This document shows positions 1 to 8,983 of a DNA stretch of 64,000 bases, one piece after another. Each line of letters begins with the position of its first letter. Position 1 is the stretch's first letter. Below the pieces are notes generated by a model, which saw only the letters and a list, made by a program, of their open reading frames with translations, made no database searches and had not been told where the DNA came from. A program made the translations under genes and the position numbers. This DNA is from Bacillota bacterium (GTDB lineage: Bacteria > Bacillota > Clostridia > Acetivibrionales > JAEXSP01): NCBI GenBank assembly GCA_023453795.1, contig JAEXSP010000040.1, positions 62,001-126,000 of the forward strand, given 5' to 3'.

Positions 1-84
1 GGAAAACATAAGGAGCTTTTAACTACCTGCGAGGTATACCGTGAAATTGTATCTTCACAGCTTTCAGAGGAGGAATTGGCATGA
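1..84 (+). CDS. ABC exporter subunit, C-terminal tail (partial)
   Basis: Reading from the first base gives 27 codons and a TGA: GKHKELLTTCEVYREIVSSQ followed by LSEEELA. The opening GKHKELL is the typical end of an ABC exporter nucleotide-binding domain, where the D/H-loop is followed by G.H.EL. The stop overlaps the start of the next gene as ATGA, so the two are translationally coupled. Together they most likely form a heterodimeric exporter of the YheI/YheH or LmrCD type. Everything upstream lies outside the window. Confidence 0.85.
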   Translation, partial: GKHKELLTTCEVYREIVSSQLSEEELA

Positions 85-2312
85 GCGAAGTCAAACGTAA
101 CAGACCACCGAGACCAGGCAGCAACGTTCATAAGGGAGGACCCGGCGGAGCGCTCGGAAAGCCTGTGGAAAAGGCAAAAGACTTTAAGGGAGCCCTTAAA
201 AGGCTGTTGAAATACCTTGCACCGCATAAGGTAAACCTTATAATTGTATTGATATTTGCTATTGCCAGCATGACCTTCGCAGTGTATTCTCCAAAGGTTC
301 AAGCAAAAGCAGTCAATAAGCTGACGTCCGGATATACTGCTCAAATGGCTCTGAGTTCAATGTCGGAATTCCAAAATGAGGTAACTTCTCAGATGGAACA
401 GCAGCTTAAAAGCGTTAAACAGGGTCAGCCCGATGCCGGTAACAGGAAAATGGCGCCGCCTGACCCAAAGGCAATAAAATGGTCTAAGGATATAGTTGCA
501 CTTCCCAAATTGGATAGTCTTAAAGATGCCGATAAGAAAGCGGAAGTGTGGGAAAAGCTTGTTAATCTTTTGAAGAATGCACCGAAAGGGATTATTCCGG
601 CCGATGGGCAAAAAGGTGCAGATTCCAAAAAGATAGAAGAAATGAAGAAATTTATTAATGACAAGGATAAAATCAAGACTGTAATCAATGCGATTAAGGA
701 CACAAACGGCAAGTATGATTTCGGCTACATCGGACAGATTGCCATCCTGTTGATTGCAATGTATGTTGTCAGCTCGCTATTCAGCCTTGTAATGGGGCTT
801 GTAATGTCAGGCGTTGCACAGAAAACTGTTTACAGCATGCGCAGGGACGTTGATGTAAAGCTTTCAAAACTCCCTTTGAAATATTTTGATGCGAGAACCC
901 ATGGTGAGATATTAAGCCGTGTAACAAATGATATAGATACCATTGCCACTACCTTGCAGCAGAGCTTAACGCAGCTCATAACCTCCGTAGTACAGATTAT
1001 CGGATATATAATAATGATGCTTACAATCAGCCCGACACTGACGGCTATTGTTCTTGCGACACTGCCTCTGTATATATTCTCGACTGCTATTGTTGCAAAG
1101 AAGTCCCAGAAGTACTTTGCAGACCAGCAGAAAGAATTGGGGCAGCTCAGCGGACATGTTGAGGAAATGTATACCGGACATAAGATAGTTAAAGCCTTTG
1201 GGCATGAAAAGGATTCCATCGAGAAATTTGAAAGCATCAATGACAGGTTATATGAAGCAGGTTGGAGAGCACAGTTTGTTTCAGGGATAATGTTCCCGCT
1301 TATGAACTTTGTAAGCAATCTGGGCTATGTTATGATATGCGTTGTAGGCGGATTATGGATGATCAAAAACAGGCTTAACCTTGGTGATATAACTGCGTTT
1401 ATCCAGTATTCGAGGTCGTTTACCATGCCGATTGTCCAGACTGCGAATATTGCAAATATCATTCAATCAACAGTTGCATGTGCCGAGAGGGTATTTGAAG
1501 TTCTGGACGAGGAGGAGGAAACTCCTGAAATACCTGATGCAAAGGTTATCAAGCTTCCGAAGGGTGAAGTCGAGTTTAAGAATGTCAATTTCAGTTATGT
1601 GGAAAATGAACCTTTGATAGAAGGCATGAACCTTGACGTAAAGCAGGGGCACACAATAGCGATCGTAGGTCCTACAGGTGCAGGAAAAACAACGCTTGTT
1701 AATCTTTTAATGAGATTCTACGAAATCGGCGGAGGCAAGATATCCATAGACGGAACTGATATAAGAGACATGAAGCGCGGTGACCTCAGGGGCATGATTG
1801 GAATGGTTCTTCAGGATACCTGGCTGTTCAACGGAACGATCAAAGACAACATAGCATACGGAAAGCAAGGTGCTACCGACGAACAGATAATTCAGGCAGC
1901 AAAGGCAGCTCATGCGCACCACTTTATAAAGACTCTACCCCAGGGCTACAACACAGTGCTTAATGAAGAAGCAACCAATATATCACAGGGGCAGAAACAG
2001 CTTCTCACTATTGCCCGTGCGATATTAGCCGATCCGACCATACTGATATTGGACGAAGCGACAAGCAGCGTAGACACAAGAACCGAGGTGCTGATTCAGA
2101 AGGCTATGTCAAACCTTATGAAGGACAGAACCAGCTTTGTAATAGCTCACAGGCTGTCTACAATACGCGACGCAGAACTGATACTCGTAATGAATAAAGG
2201 TTCGATTATAGAACAGGGTAATCACAAGGAACTGCTGACGCAGGGCGGCTTCTACGCAGACCTTTACAACAGCCAGTTTACAGGTGCGAACCTGGAAGAA
2301 AAGGCAGTATAG
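81..2312 (+). CDS. ABC exporter, fused permease-ATPase half-transporter
   Basis: This is a type I ABC exporter subunit of 743 residues with an N-terminal six-helix membrane domain and a C-terminal ATPase. Walker A is GPTGAGKTT, the signature is ISQGQKQ, Walker B is ILILDEATSS, and the H-loop is IAHRLS. It is longer than the usual 580-620 residues. About 130 mostly polar residues (roughly 90-220, rich in K, D and P) are inserted between the first and second membrane helices and would face outside. It overlaps the preceding ABC subunit by ATGA and has GAGGAGG upstream. Substrate is unknown; multidrug or peptide export is typical of the family. Confidence 0.9.
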   Translation: MSEVKRNRPPRPGSNVHKGGPGGALGKPVEKAKDFKGALKRLLKYLAPHKVNLIIVLIFAIASMTFAVYSPKVQAKAVNKLTSGYTAQMALSSMSEFQNEVTSQMEQQLKSVKQGQPDAGNRKMAPPDPKAIKWSKDIVALPKLDSLKDADKKAEVWEKLVNLLKNAPKGIIPADGQKGADSKKIEEMKKFINDKDKIKTVINAIKDTNGKYDFGYIGQIAILLIAMYVVSSLFSLVMGLVMSGVAQKTVYSMRRDVDVKLSKLPLKYFDARTHGEILSRVTNDIDTIATTLQQSLTQLITSVVQIIGYIIMMLTISPTLTAIVLATLPLYIFSTAIVAKKSQKYFADQQKELGQLSGHVEEMYTGHKIVKAFGHEKDSIEKFESINDRLYEAGWRAQFVSGIMFPLMNFVSNLGYVMICVVGGLWMIKNRLNLGDITAFIQYSRSFTMPIVQTANIANIIQSTVACAERVFEVLDEEEETPEIPDAKVIKLPKGEVEFKNVNFSYVENEPLIEGMNLDVKQGHTIAIVGPTGAGKTTLVNLLMRFYEIGGGKISIDGTDIRDMKRGDLRGMIGMVLQDTWLFNGTIKDNIAYGKQGATDEQIIQAAKAAHAHHFIKTLPQGYNTVLNEEATNISQGQKQLLTIARAILADPTILILDEATSSVDTRTEVLIQKAMSNLMKDRTSFVIAHRLSTIRDAELILVMNKGSIIEQGNHKELLTQGGFYADLYNSQFTGANLEEKAV

Positions 2313-2349
2313 ATCGCAGGCTTCGGCGTGTTTTACCAATAAAAATAAG

Positions 2350-2385
2350 CTGTCGGCATGAATTAAATATGCCGGCAGTTTTTTT
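2350..2385 (+). terminator. Rho-independent terminator after the ABC exporter
   Basis: A ten-pair stem (CTGTCGGCAT / ATGCCGGCAG, one G-U pair) with a nine-base loop is followed directly by seven T residues. It closes the exporter operon. Confidence 0.85.
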
Positions 2386-2479
2386 ACCCCATCTTAAGAA
2401 AATCTTCAGAAATTAGCACTCTTTTTATTAAAAAGTTCCTTCTAGAATCAAAATATAATTTGAACGGAGGAATTTTCAA

Positions 2480-3448
2480 ATGAAGAAACTGCTGATTTTT
2501 TTTATTGCCTTATGCATTGGTCTGCTTATATTTTCAGGGATTTCCAAGGTTGATGATCTTATACGGGGAGCAGATACCAATGAAAGCTCAAACACCGGCG
2601 CTTTAAGGGACAAATCCGAGGGCGGCTCTTATAGCAGCATAGATATAAGTGCTTTAAACGCGGTTCTTTTAGATTCGGATTCCGGAAAGGTTCTTTATGA
2701 AAAAGCTTCCGAAGAGAGGTGTTATCCCGCGAGTACAACGAAAATATTGACGGCGCTGGTTGCTATAGAAAGCGGGGATATGAACGATATTGTAACAGTA
2801 GGAGATGAAGCAAATTTCCCGCTTCCCGGCTCGAGCAAGGCAGGTATACTTTATGGAGAAAAATATACACTTAACGATCTCCTGAAATGTATGCTGATAC
2901 CGTCGGGTAATGATGCCGCTTATGTTATAGCCGTACATACAGCCAGAAGGATGAGCGAAAATGCTGATATGCCCGCCAGAGAGGCAGTGAATTACTTCTG
3001 CAGGATGATGAATAAGCGTGCAAAAGAGGCCGGCGCAAGACATTCGAATTTCGCCAATCCGGATGGATACCAGTGTGACGAACACTATACAACCGCTCAA
3101 GATATGGCTTTGATAGCTGAACAAGCTATGAAATACAAGGTCTTCAGAGAAATAGTAAAAACCGGGGAATTCAGGCTGCCTGATGCCATACAGTATAATA
3201 ACAAAGGTGAAGAAAAAAGAATTGTCCGCATTCTGAGGAATACAAATCAGTTAATCCGGGAAGACAGTGAATATTGTTATAGATACGCTACAGGCTTAAA
3301 AACAGGACACACAGAGGAAGCAGGGTATTGCCTCGTTTCAACCGCTTCATACAAAGGACGGAACATACTTTCAGTGGCAATGAACAGTACCGAAAAAGGG
3401 ATATGGCTTGATTCAAAGGAATTACTGGAGTATGGAATATCTAATTAA
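2480..3448 (+). CDS. D-alanyl-D-alanine carboxypeptidase, DacF-like (S11)
   Basis: A penicillin-binding-protein-type carboxypeptidase that trims the terminal D-Ala from peptidoglycan stem peptides. The three active-site motifs are present: STTK with Ser85 and Lys88, SGN at 142-144, and KTG near residue 275 (GLKTGHT). An N-terminal hydrophobic segment (residues 4-20) acts as signal or anchor. The 322-residue length lacks most of the C-terminal beta domain found in 380-residue DacA/DacF enzymes. The start has AACGGAGG upstream. In spore formers such enzymes often tune cortex crosslinking, but vegetative function is equally possible here. Confidence 0.88.
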   Translation: MKKLLIFFIALCIGLLIFSGISKVDDLIRGADTNESSNTGALRDKSEGGSYSSIDISALNAVLLDSDSGKVLYEKASEERCYPASTTKILTALVAIESGDMNDIVTVGDEANFPLPGSSKAGILYGEKYTLNDLLKCMLIPSGNDAAYVIAVHTARRMSENADMPAREAVNYFCRMMNKRAKEAGARHSNFANPDGYQCDEHYTTAQDMALIAEQAMKYKVFREIVKTGEFRLPDAIQYNNKGEEKRIVRILRNTNQLIREDSEYCYRYATGLKTGHTEEAGYCLVSTASYKGRNILSVAMNSTEKGIWLDSKELLEYGISN

Positions 3449-3517
3449 GAAATATAAAAATTTGCCCGGGTTATGGTATAGTTAATATATCAAATATTTT
3501 GGAAAGTGTGTGAGGCA

Positions 3518-4231
3518 ATGGAGCAGCCAAGGGTGCTTGTAGTTGACGATGAGGAGGAAATCACGGATTTAGTCGGCATTTACCTAAAGAATGAAGGTTA
3601 TGCCGTTACGCAGTCAAGAGATGCTCAAAGTGCAATAAAAATGCTTGAGGAACAGGAATATCATCTTGTAATCCTTGATATTATGATGCCTGTAATGGAC
3701 GGCCTTGAGGCATGCAGAAGGATACGCGAGAAAAAGAATATCCCTATTATTATGCTGACTGCAAAATCCGAAGATATGGACAAGGTAATAGGTTTGTCCA
3801 GCGGTGCGGACGATTATATAACAAAACCCTTCAACCCTATGGAGCTTATAGCAAGAGTCAAATCCCAAATAAGAAGATACTTATATTTGAATCCTGCCCA
3901 GGCGCAAAGCGGTGCAGCTTCTTCAAGCATTAGCTTTGACGGACTTACAATAAATGCGGAAGACCATGCTGTTGATGTAATGGGGCAAAGTATATGCCTG
4001 ACGCCTACTGAATTTGAAATTCTTCTGCTTTTGGCTTCAAACAGGGGACGTGTGTTCAGTACCGAAGAAATATTCGAAAGGGTATGGAAAGAGAAATATT
4101 TTGAGTCCAATAACACCGTTATGGTGCATATAAGAAAAATCCGTGAAAAAATTGAGTACGATCCAAGAAAGCCTCGTTATATTAAAACTGTGTGGGGAGT
4201 GGGATATAAGATTGAAAAGAAGGATGTTTAG
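3518..4231 (+). CDS. OmpR/PhoB-family response regulator, VanR-like
   Basis: A receiver domain (residues 1-115) carries the acidic DDEEE pocket, the phospho-acceptor Asp in VILDIMMPVMDG and the conserved Lys in TKPF. A C-terminal winged helix (about 135-235) ends in VWGVGYKIE, typical of OmpR-type DNA binders. I prefer the ATG start because GGAAAG lies 11 bases upstream; a GTG start 12 bases earlier is possible. It overlaps the sensor kinase gene by 8 bases, so the two form a coupled pair. Target genes are unknown; the neighbouring carboxypeptidase suggests a cell-wall role, as in VanRS. Confidence 0.9.
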   Translation: MEQPRVLVVDDEEEITDLVGIYLKNEGYAVTQSRDAQSAIKMLEEQEYHLVILDIMMPVMDGLEACRRIREKKNIPIIMLTAKSEDMDKVIGLSSGADDYITKPFNPMELIARVKSQIRRYLYLNPAQAQSGAASSSISFDGLTINAEDHAVDVMGQSICLTPTEFEILLLLASNRGRVFSTEEIFERVWKEKYFESNNTVMVHIRKIREKIEYDPRKPRYIKTVWGVGYKIEKKDV

Positions 4232-5297
4232 GGGCATTCGTGCCAAGCTGACAGCAGCAATAGCCATAAGCACTGCGGCAGCAGCGGTATTGGCATTTAT
4301 CCTGTATCGGCTGGCATATTCACTTCGCAGAAAGCCATTTTTCCATGATCTTTTTTTATCATTGAGAGATAATGTGGGAGTTGAAGTCCTTGCAGGAATT
4401 ACGGTCATATTGCTCTTTATTTCCGTCTTTTTCATATTGACCCGCAGAAGTGTACGATACGTTGAAGAGCTTTCAGGTGTTTTAAAGGAAATAGAGGAAG
4501 GAAATCTATCTGTACGGGCGGATGTCAGGTCAAAGGACGAACTGGGGGGCTTGGCCGTATCCATAAATTCAATGATAGAAAAGCTTGGTGAATCTATGGA
4601 AGGTGAAAAACAGGCCGAACGGACAAAAAATGAGCTTATAACCAGTGTGTCTCATGACTTGCGGACTCCGTTAACTTCAATAATCGGCTTCCTTGGATTA
4701 ATGAGCGACAGGGAAAAATACTCCGACGAGGAGCTTGTAAGGTTTACTGAAATCGCGCATAAAAAGTCATTGAGACTTAAGACCCTTATAGATGAATTGT
4801 TTGAGTTTACAAGGGTGAGTTACGGAGGAACTGCTGTTAATGTATGTAAAATAAGCATAGGGGAACTTGTTGAACAGCTTGCCGAGGAGTTCTATCCGGT
4901 GTTTCAGGAGGCTTCAATGGAATGCCGTATTTCTATACCGGAAGAACGTATCTTAATAATGGCTGACGGAGAACTGATTGCAAGGCTTATGGAAAATCTG
5001 ATCAATAATGCTATAAGGTATGGAAAAGACGGTAAGTATATTGATATCATGATAGAGAAGCAGGGCGACAAAGCTTTGATAAAATTGACCAATTATGGAG
5101 AGCCGATACCGAAAGGAGAGCTGCCGTTGATATTTGACCGGTTTTACAGGGTGGAAAAATCTCGTTCTCATTTAACGGGGGGAACCGGTCTTGGACTTGC
5201 TATTGTAAAAAATATTGTAGAGCTTCACAACGGAAGTATTACCGTAGACAGCGGCCCGGAGGGTACTTGCTTCAGCATTCTTTTAAAACTTGCCTGA
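4224..5297 (+). CDS. Sensor histidine kinase, VanS-like
   Basis: A membrane sensor kinase of 357 residues. Two hydrophobic segments flank a very short extracytoplasmic loop, followed by a HAMP domain (about 80-135), an H-box with the phosphorylated His in SVSHDLRTPLTS, and an ATPase domain with N-box (LINNAIRYG) and G-box (GGTGLGLAI). The open frame extends 27 codons further upstream, but that part overlaps the regulator's reading frame. The ATG at this position gives the expected short cytoplasmic lead. It partners the response regulator just upstream and is likely cotranscribed with the membrane protein downstream. Confidence 0.9.
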   Translation: MFRGIRAKLTAAIAISTAAAAVLAFILYRLAYSLRRKPFFHDLFLSLRDNVGVEVLAGITVILLFISVFFILTRRSVRYVEELSGVLKEIEEGNLSVRADVRSKDELGGLAVSINSMIEKLGESMEGEKQAERTKNELITSVSHDLRTPLTSIIGFLGLMSDREKYSDEELVRFTEIAHKKSLRLKTLIDELFEFTRVSYGGTAVNVCKISIGELVEQLAEEFYPVFQEASMECRISIPEERILIMADGELIARLMENLINNAIRYGKDGKYIDIMIEKQGDKALIKLTNYGEPIPKGELPLIFDRFYRVEKSRSHLTGGTGLGLAIVKNIVELHNGSITVDSGPEGTCFSILLKLA

Positions 5298-5318
5298 AAT
5301 AGAGAGGTGATTTTTGTT

Positions 5319-5990
5319 ATGAAATTTCGTGTCATTTTGATACTGGTGCTGTTCTTTACAGCAGTCAGTTTTATTAACATCTTTATAAGAGATGGATTTC
5401 TTTTTATTGAGAAGTATTCACGGGAAATATATATAACTTCAATAATAAATGGAGAACCGGTTAAAGTTAGTTCCGGAGAACCTGGTATTACCAGGCTTTT
5501 AATAGATTACCTCAGCAGTGCCAAAGATAACTTCGCATCTATCCTGCTTGACTGGAACGATCGGAAGCTGGCAGGTTTTATCCTTTTACTTTCAATATTG
5601 CTTATCTCAGCTTTCCTTTTCGGAATGTTGTTTAATATCCCTTATAATAGAATCATTTTAGGCGTGGATGAAATCAGTAAGGGCAATTACAATAAATACA
5701 TACTGCAAAATGGCTTGTATTCCGAGCTTTCAAGGAAGCTGAACCGGTTATCGCAAAAACTGGCGAATGAAGAAATGATGAATAAAAAGAAATCCGATCA
5801 GGATAATATTGCCGTAAATCAAGCCTCCGACCAATTATGCATGGTGATATCGGATATGATAGGGCATGCTGAGGTGTTGCTGGAAGCAGGAATTATTGCT
5901 GAAGACAGCCAGGAAGGAAAGCTTTTAGACGCTATACGGGAGAAAGGCTACGCTGCCCGGGAAATCATATCGGACATGCACATAAATTGA
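5319..5990 (+). CDS. Kinase-less sensor-like membrane protein of the two-component operon
   Basis: This protein of about 223 residues has two membrane segments (about 5-22 and 85-108) around a 60-residue outer loop. A HAMP-like stretch (NIPYNRIILGVDEISKGNY) and a helical segment rich in Q, D and E follow. The C-terminal helices look like a dimerisation domain but there is no phosphorylatable His in an H-box and no ATPase domain. The ATG has AGAGAGG 11 bases upstream; a GTG four codons earlier is less likely. It lies just after the sensor kinase and may be an accessory sensor or a decayed kinase. No family recognised. Confidence 0.6.
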   Translation: MKFRVILILVLFFTAVSFINIFIRDGFLFIEKYSREIYITSIINGEPVKVSSGEPGITRLLIDYLSSAKDNFASILLDWNDRKLAGFILLLSILLISAFLFGMLFNIPYNRIILGVDEISKGNYNKYILQNGLYSELSRKLNRLSQKLANEEMMNKKKSDQDNIAVNQASDQLCMVISDMIGHAEVLLEAGIIAEDSQEGKLLDAIREKGYAAREIISDMHIN

Positions 5991-5999
5991 TGGACAGGA

Positions 6000-6704
6000 C
6001 TAAGCTAAAGGAGTGCCGGCTTTTTTCGAAATAAGTGCCAAGTCATGGTATTTATTAAGCCTTCCCCATCTTTTAACGCCAAGATCCCTTTCAAAATTTA
6101 TTTGCTTTATATCCCAGTTCCCATTATCAAAGATATGCACGCTTTTTGGATTGTAGTAAATTATATTTACGGGCCTGTTTTCAGATATAGCCGCCACTTT
6201 TCTTTCAAACAGCCGCACGATATTTTCTGAAAAGGGGTTGTAAAAATAAAAAAGCGTACCATTGTCCGGAAGGTTTGCAACAGCATCTCCCTGAATTATT
6301 TTTACATTAGACCACTTTGTAAACTGTCTTGCAGTTCTCTCTGCTATGTCAGGGTCAAGCTCCAAGCCTATAATGTCATTTTTACACTCCATGTTCAGCC
6401 AGTAATTTATGACTCTTCCCTTGCCGCAGCCCACGTCTACCAGAACATCGTCGGGTTTTATTTGTATAAACTTGAAAATCAGGGGCATTGCCGAATAGCT
6501 GGTATGATATGTGTCATTGGAGCCTAGGTTTTTAAAGTGGGTCTTGTGATTTCCATGCAGCATCCGTCCGCTGTATTTATAATCCAGATAAGTATCAAGC
6601 AAATAATCATTGAGACTGTAAAAACCCACATGTCCGATATACCTGATGGTATTCCTGATGCCTTCCTCTCCGATCCTTGTTCTTAATCTGTATATATAAT
6701 CCAT
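6000..6704 (-). CDS. SAM-dependent methyltransferase (class I)
   Basis: A 234-residue protein with a clear AdoMet-binding motif I (VLVDVGCGKGRVINYW, about 93-108), an acidic residue at the end of strand 2 (GLELDPD) and a motif II-like region (NGTLFYFYNP). The family resembles class I methyltransferases acting on small molecules or lysine side chains, but the substrate cannot be told. The gene converges on the preceding operon with only nine bases between stops. The start has TTTCGGAGG upstream. Confidence 0.75.
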   Translation of the reverse strand: MDYIYRLRTRIGEEGIRNTIRYIGHVGFYSLNDYLLDTYLDYKYSGRMLHGNHKTHFKNLGSNDTYHTSYSAMPLIFKFIQIKPDDVLVDVGCGKGRVINYWLNMECKNDIIGLELDPDIAERTARQFTKWSNVKIIQGDAVANLPDNGTLFYFYNPFSENIVRLFERKVAAISENRPVNIIYYNPKSVHIFDNGNWDIKQINFERDLGVKRWGRLNKYHDLALISKKAGTPLA

Positions 6705-6839
6705 TTGCAGCCTCCGAAAGTAAAAAATATTATATTTGATCGAACAATATTATGATACCCAAAAATGAAAAATGTTTATTATGAAATTATTTTCCGTTTA
6801 TAAGGAATACTAATTAAAAAATGTGAAGGAGATGTTTTT

Positions 6840-7025
6840 TTGGATACGATCAGAGCAAAGGAAATCATGAAATCGCAGGATAACGTGCAGGTTCTATTCA
6901 GAGGTATTCCTGTATGGCTGGAAAATATCAATGAAAACAATACTGCTACAGTTATGCGCCTTGACAATAAGCAGAAGGAAGAAGTGCCGGTATATCTTTT
7001 GGTTGAGAATCCGAATTTGATGTGA
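6840..7025 (+). CDS. sspH: Small acid-soluble spore protein, H type
   Basis: The 61-residue product matches SspH closely: it opens with MDTIRAKEI, has VLFRGIPVWLENINE in the middle, and ends in EVPVYLLVENP. These small basic or neutral proteins accumulate in the forespore core. The start codon is TTG, with a strong GAAGGAGAT site eight bases upstream. A GAAAT followed 18 bases later by AATACTA (6783-6812) resembles a sigma-G promoter, which drives sspH in Bacillus; that reading is tentative. The gene is monocistronic. Confidence 0.9.
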   Translation: MDTIRAKEIMKSQDNVQVLFRGIPVWLENINENNTATVMRLDNKQKEEVPVYLLVENPNLM

Positions 7026-7085
7026 GCTGTAAAAAAAAATCTGGTAATTTCACCCTTGATAGGATAGAATGTAATAAGACAATTT

Positions 7086-7255
7086 CATAGAATGTACAGG
7101 TTTAACCTTACAAAGGTTAAAGAATAGGGAAGAGGGTGAAAATCTCTCGCGGTCCCGCCGCTGTATAAGAGGAATCCTTAAAAAAAGCCACTGGGAAACC
7201 GGGAAGGCCATAAGGGTGATGATGCTTGAGCCAGAAGACCTGCCTGTACTGTTTG
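7086..7255 (+). promoter_or_regulatory. Cobalamin riboswitch
   Basis: The B12 box (GAGCCAGAAGACCTGCC) closes the aptamer, preceded by the conserved GGGAA...GGTGAAAATC, GGTCCCGCCGCTGT and GCCACTGGGAAACCGGGAAGG segments. A seven-pair P1 stem is formed by GTACAGG (7094-7100) and CCTGTAC (7243-7249). It lies upstream of an adenosyltransferase and B12-type transporter genes, exactly the expected regulon. Confidence 0.95.
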
Positions 7256-7325
7256 ACCTACAACTCTACGTGCGATAGGGGGCGGTATGCAATGACTACA
7301 AGCATTTATGCATTGGTTACTTTGA

Positions 7326-7354
7326 AACCTCTTGACCCCATCAAGAGGTTTTTT
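7326..7354 (+). terminator. Expression-platform terminator of the cobalamin riboswitch
   Basis: A perfect ten-pair stem (AACCTCTTGA / TCAAGAGGTT) with a five-base loop and a trailing T run sits between the aptamer and the first gene. Ligand binding would favour this terminator and stop transcription of the operon when B12 is plentiful. Confidence 0.85.
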
Positions 7355-7406
7355 AAATGTTCATAGCAAAGTATAAACTGTTTCACTGATGAAGGAGAAA
7401 AGAATC

Positions 7407-7934
7407 ATGAAAGGCTTGGTTCATATTTATACCGGTAACGGGAAAGGTAAGACATCTGCGGCTGTAGGCCTTGGGATAAGGGCTTACGGCAGGGGACTGA
7501 AGGTTTTGATGGTTCAATTCCTGAAAGGGATTGAAACCGGCGAACTTAATGTCTTAAAGAAGCTTGAACCCGGATTCGTCGTTGAACGCGGTGAGGAAAC
7601 TAGAAAATTCATCTGGAATATGAATGAAGAAGAAGTAAAGGAACTTAAGGAATCTGTCAGCAGCCTCTTTGCACAAGCATCCAAAAGAGCATTAAGCGGA
7701 GAGTGGAATATCCTGATTCTTGACGAGATAATGGCATCAATTACAAACGGCCTGCTAGCCTTGGAGGATGTTTCCAGCTTCGTCAAGGACAAGCCTGATG
7801 AGCTTGAAATCGTATTAACAGGAAGAAATGCCCCTCAGGAGCTTATTGAACTTGCTGATTATGTTTCGGATATAAACTGTGTGAAACATCCTTTTGATAA
7901 GGGGATTTCCATGAGAAAGGGAATTGAGTTTTAA
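7407..7934 (+). CDS. cobO: Cob(I)alamin adenosyltransferase, CobA/BtuR type
   Basis: Transfers the 5'-deoxyadenosyl group of ATP to corrinoid cobalt to make adenosylcobalamin. The P-loop is GNGKGKTS near the N terminus, followed by the family's VLMVQFLKG, LILDEI and LTGRNAP segments and a C-terminal HPFDKGISMRKGIEF. I place the start at the ATG with AAGGAG nine bases upstream; an in-frame ATG 18 bases earlier overlaps that ribosome site. It is the first gene behind the cobalamin riboswitch and overlaps the permease gene by one base (TAATG). The symbol could equally be cobA or btuR. Confidence 0.92.
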   Translation: MKGLVHIYTGNGKGKTSAAVGLGIRAYGRGLKVLMVQFLKGIETGELNVLKKLEPGFVVERGEETRKFIWNMNEEEVKELKESVSSLFAQASKRALSGEWNILILDEIMASITNGLLALEDVSSFVKDKPDELEIVLTGRNAPQELIELADYVSDINCVKHPFDKGISMRKGIEF

Positions 7935-8983
7935 TGAAGAAAAGCATCGGCTATAATAAATATAAATTGCGGATACTAATGCCCATTATGCTGATAATAC
8001 TGCTTGCTCTAGTGATAATTGCCACTGCCGTAGGGACGGTAAATGTCCCTTTTTTACAGGTTGTGAAAATCATTCTGAAGCAGTTGGGAATATGGAAAAG
8101 CGTATCAGTAGATGAAAATTTCAGTTACATAATCTTTTATATAAGACTGCCCAGGGTGCTGGTGGCGGTGCTTGTCGGTGCAGCTCTTTCTACCTCCGGT
8201 GCAGTGATGCAGGGAATGTTCAGAAACCCAATGGCAGATCCGGGTATCATAGGCGTATCAAGCGGTGCAAGCCTTGGTGCGGTTATTGCAATTGCCCTTG
8301 GACTTAGCACTGCATCGTTTTTCTTTTTGCCGTTATTTGCCTCGGCAGGGGCTTTGCTTGTAGCCTTCGTAATATTTGTACTATCGGTAAGAGGAGGTAA
8401 AGTTCCCGTGCTGACGCTTGTGCTTTCGGGTATAGCCGTAAGCATGTTTGTTGGGGCTGTATCTTCGGTTATTCTTACTATAATAAACCACGAACAGGTC
8501 AGTCAATTCGTATTCTGGAATATGGGAGGCCTTAATAACAGCATGTGGGAGCACGTAAAGATTGCCGTTATACCTATTGCTGCATGCGTTATAATCATTT
8601 TGGCCTTTTCACGTGATTTAAACCTTCTGCTTATCGGTGAAGAAGAATCCCATTCTGTGGGTCTGAATCCATCGAGAACACGTAAAATACTTCTTTTCCT
8701 TGCTACAGTAGCGACTGCGACGGCGGTAAGCGTAAGCGGAAATATTAGCTTTGTCGGGCTGATCGTACCTCATATATTAAGGCTGCTATTTGGCCCGGAT
8801 CACAGGATACTGCTTCCGGCCAGTGCTGTAGGTGGAGCAATCTTTCTTGTTATTTGCGATTTGATCGCCAGGACAATTCTCATTCCAAGGGAAATTGCAG
8901 TTGGAATTATAACCTCGCTTCTGGGCGCTCCATACTTCCTTTTCCTTTTGATCAGGGCTAAAAAAGGAGCGAATGTCCTATGA
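7934..8983 (+). CDS. btuC: FecCD-family ABC permease, likely corrinoid uptake (BtuC-like)
   Basis: A 349-residue integral membrane protein with about ten hydrophobic segments. It has the FecCD-family hallmarks RLPRVLVAVLVGAALSTSGAV, the GxxRNPMADPGIIGVSSGA loop, and GLIVPHILR...DHR near the C terminus, which contacts the ATPase. Its position between an adenosyltransferase and an ATPase behind a B12 riboswitch points to cobalamin rather than siderophore uptake. Coupled to both neighbours by overlapping start and stop codons. No substrate-binding protein (BtuF) is encoded beside it. Confidence 0.88.
   Translation: MKKSIGYNKYKLRILMPIMLIILLALVIIATAVGTVNVPFLQVVKIILKQLGIWKSVSVDENFSYIIFYIRLPRVLVAVLVGAALSTSGAVMQGMFRNPMADPGIIGVSSGASLGAVIAIALGLSTASFFFLPLFASAGALLVAFVIFVLSVRGGKVPVLTLVLSGIAVSMFVGAVSSVILTIINHEQVSQFVFWNMGGLNNSMWEHVKIAVIPIAACVIIILAFSRDLNLLLIGEEESHSVGLNPSRTRKILLFLATVATATAVSVSGNISFVGLIVPHILRLLFGPDHRILLPASAVGGAIFLVICDLIARTILIPREIAVGIITSLLGAPYFLFLLIRAKKGANVL

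Noticed and set aside
4143..4223. Longer N terminus of the sensor kinase
   Set aside because: It lies entirely over the response regulator's winged-helix coding region; the ATG at 4224 gives a normal short lead before the first membrane segment.
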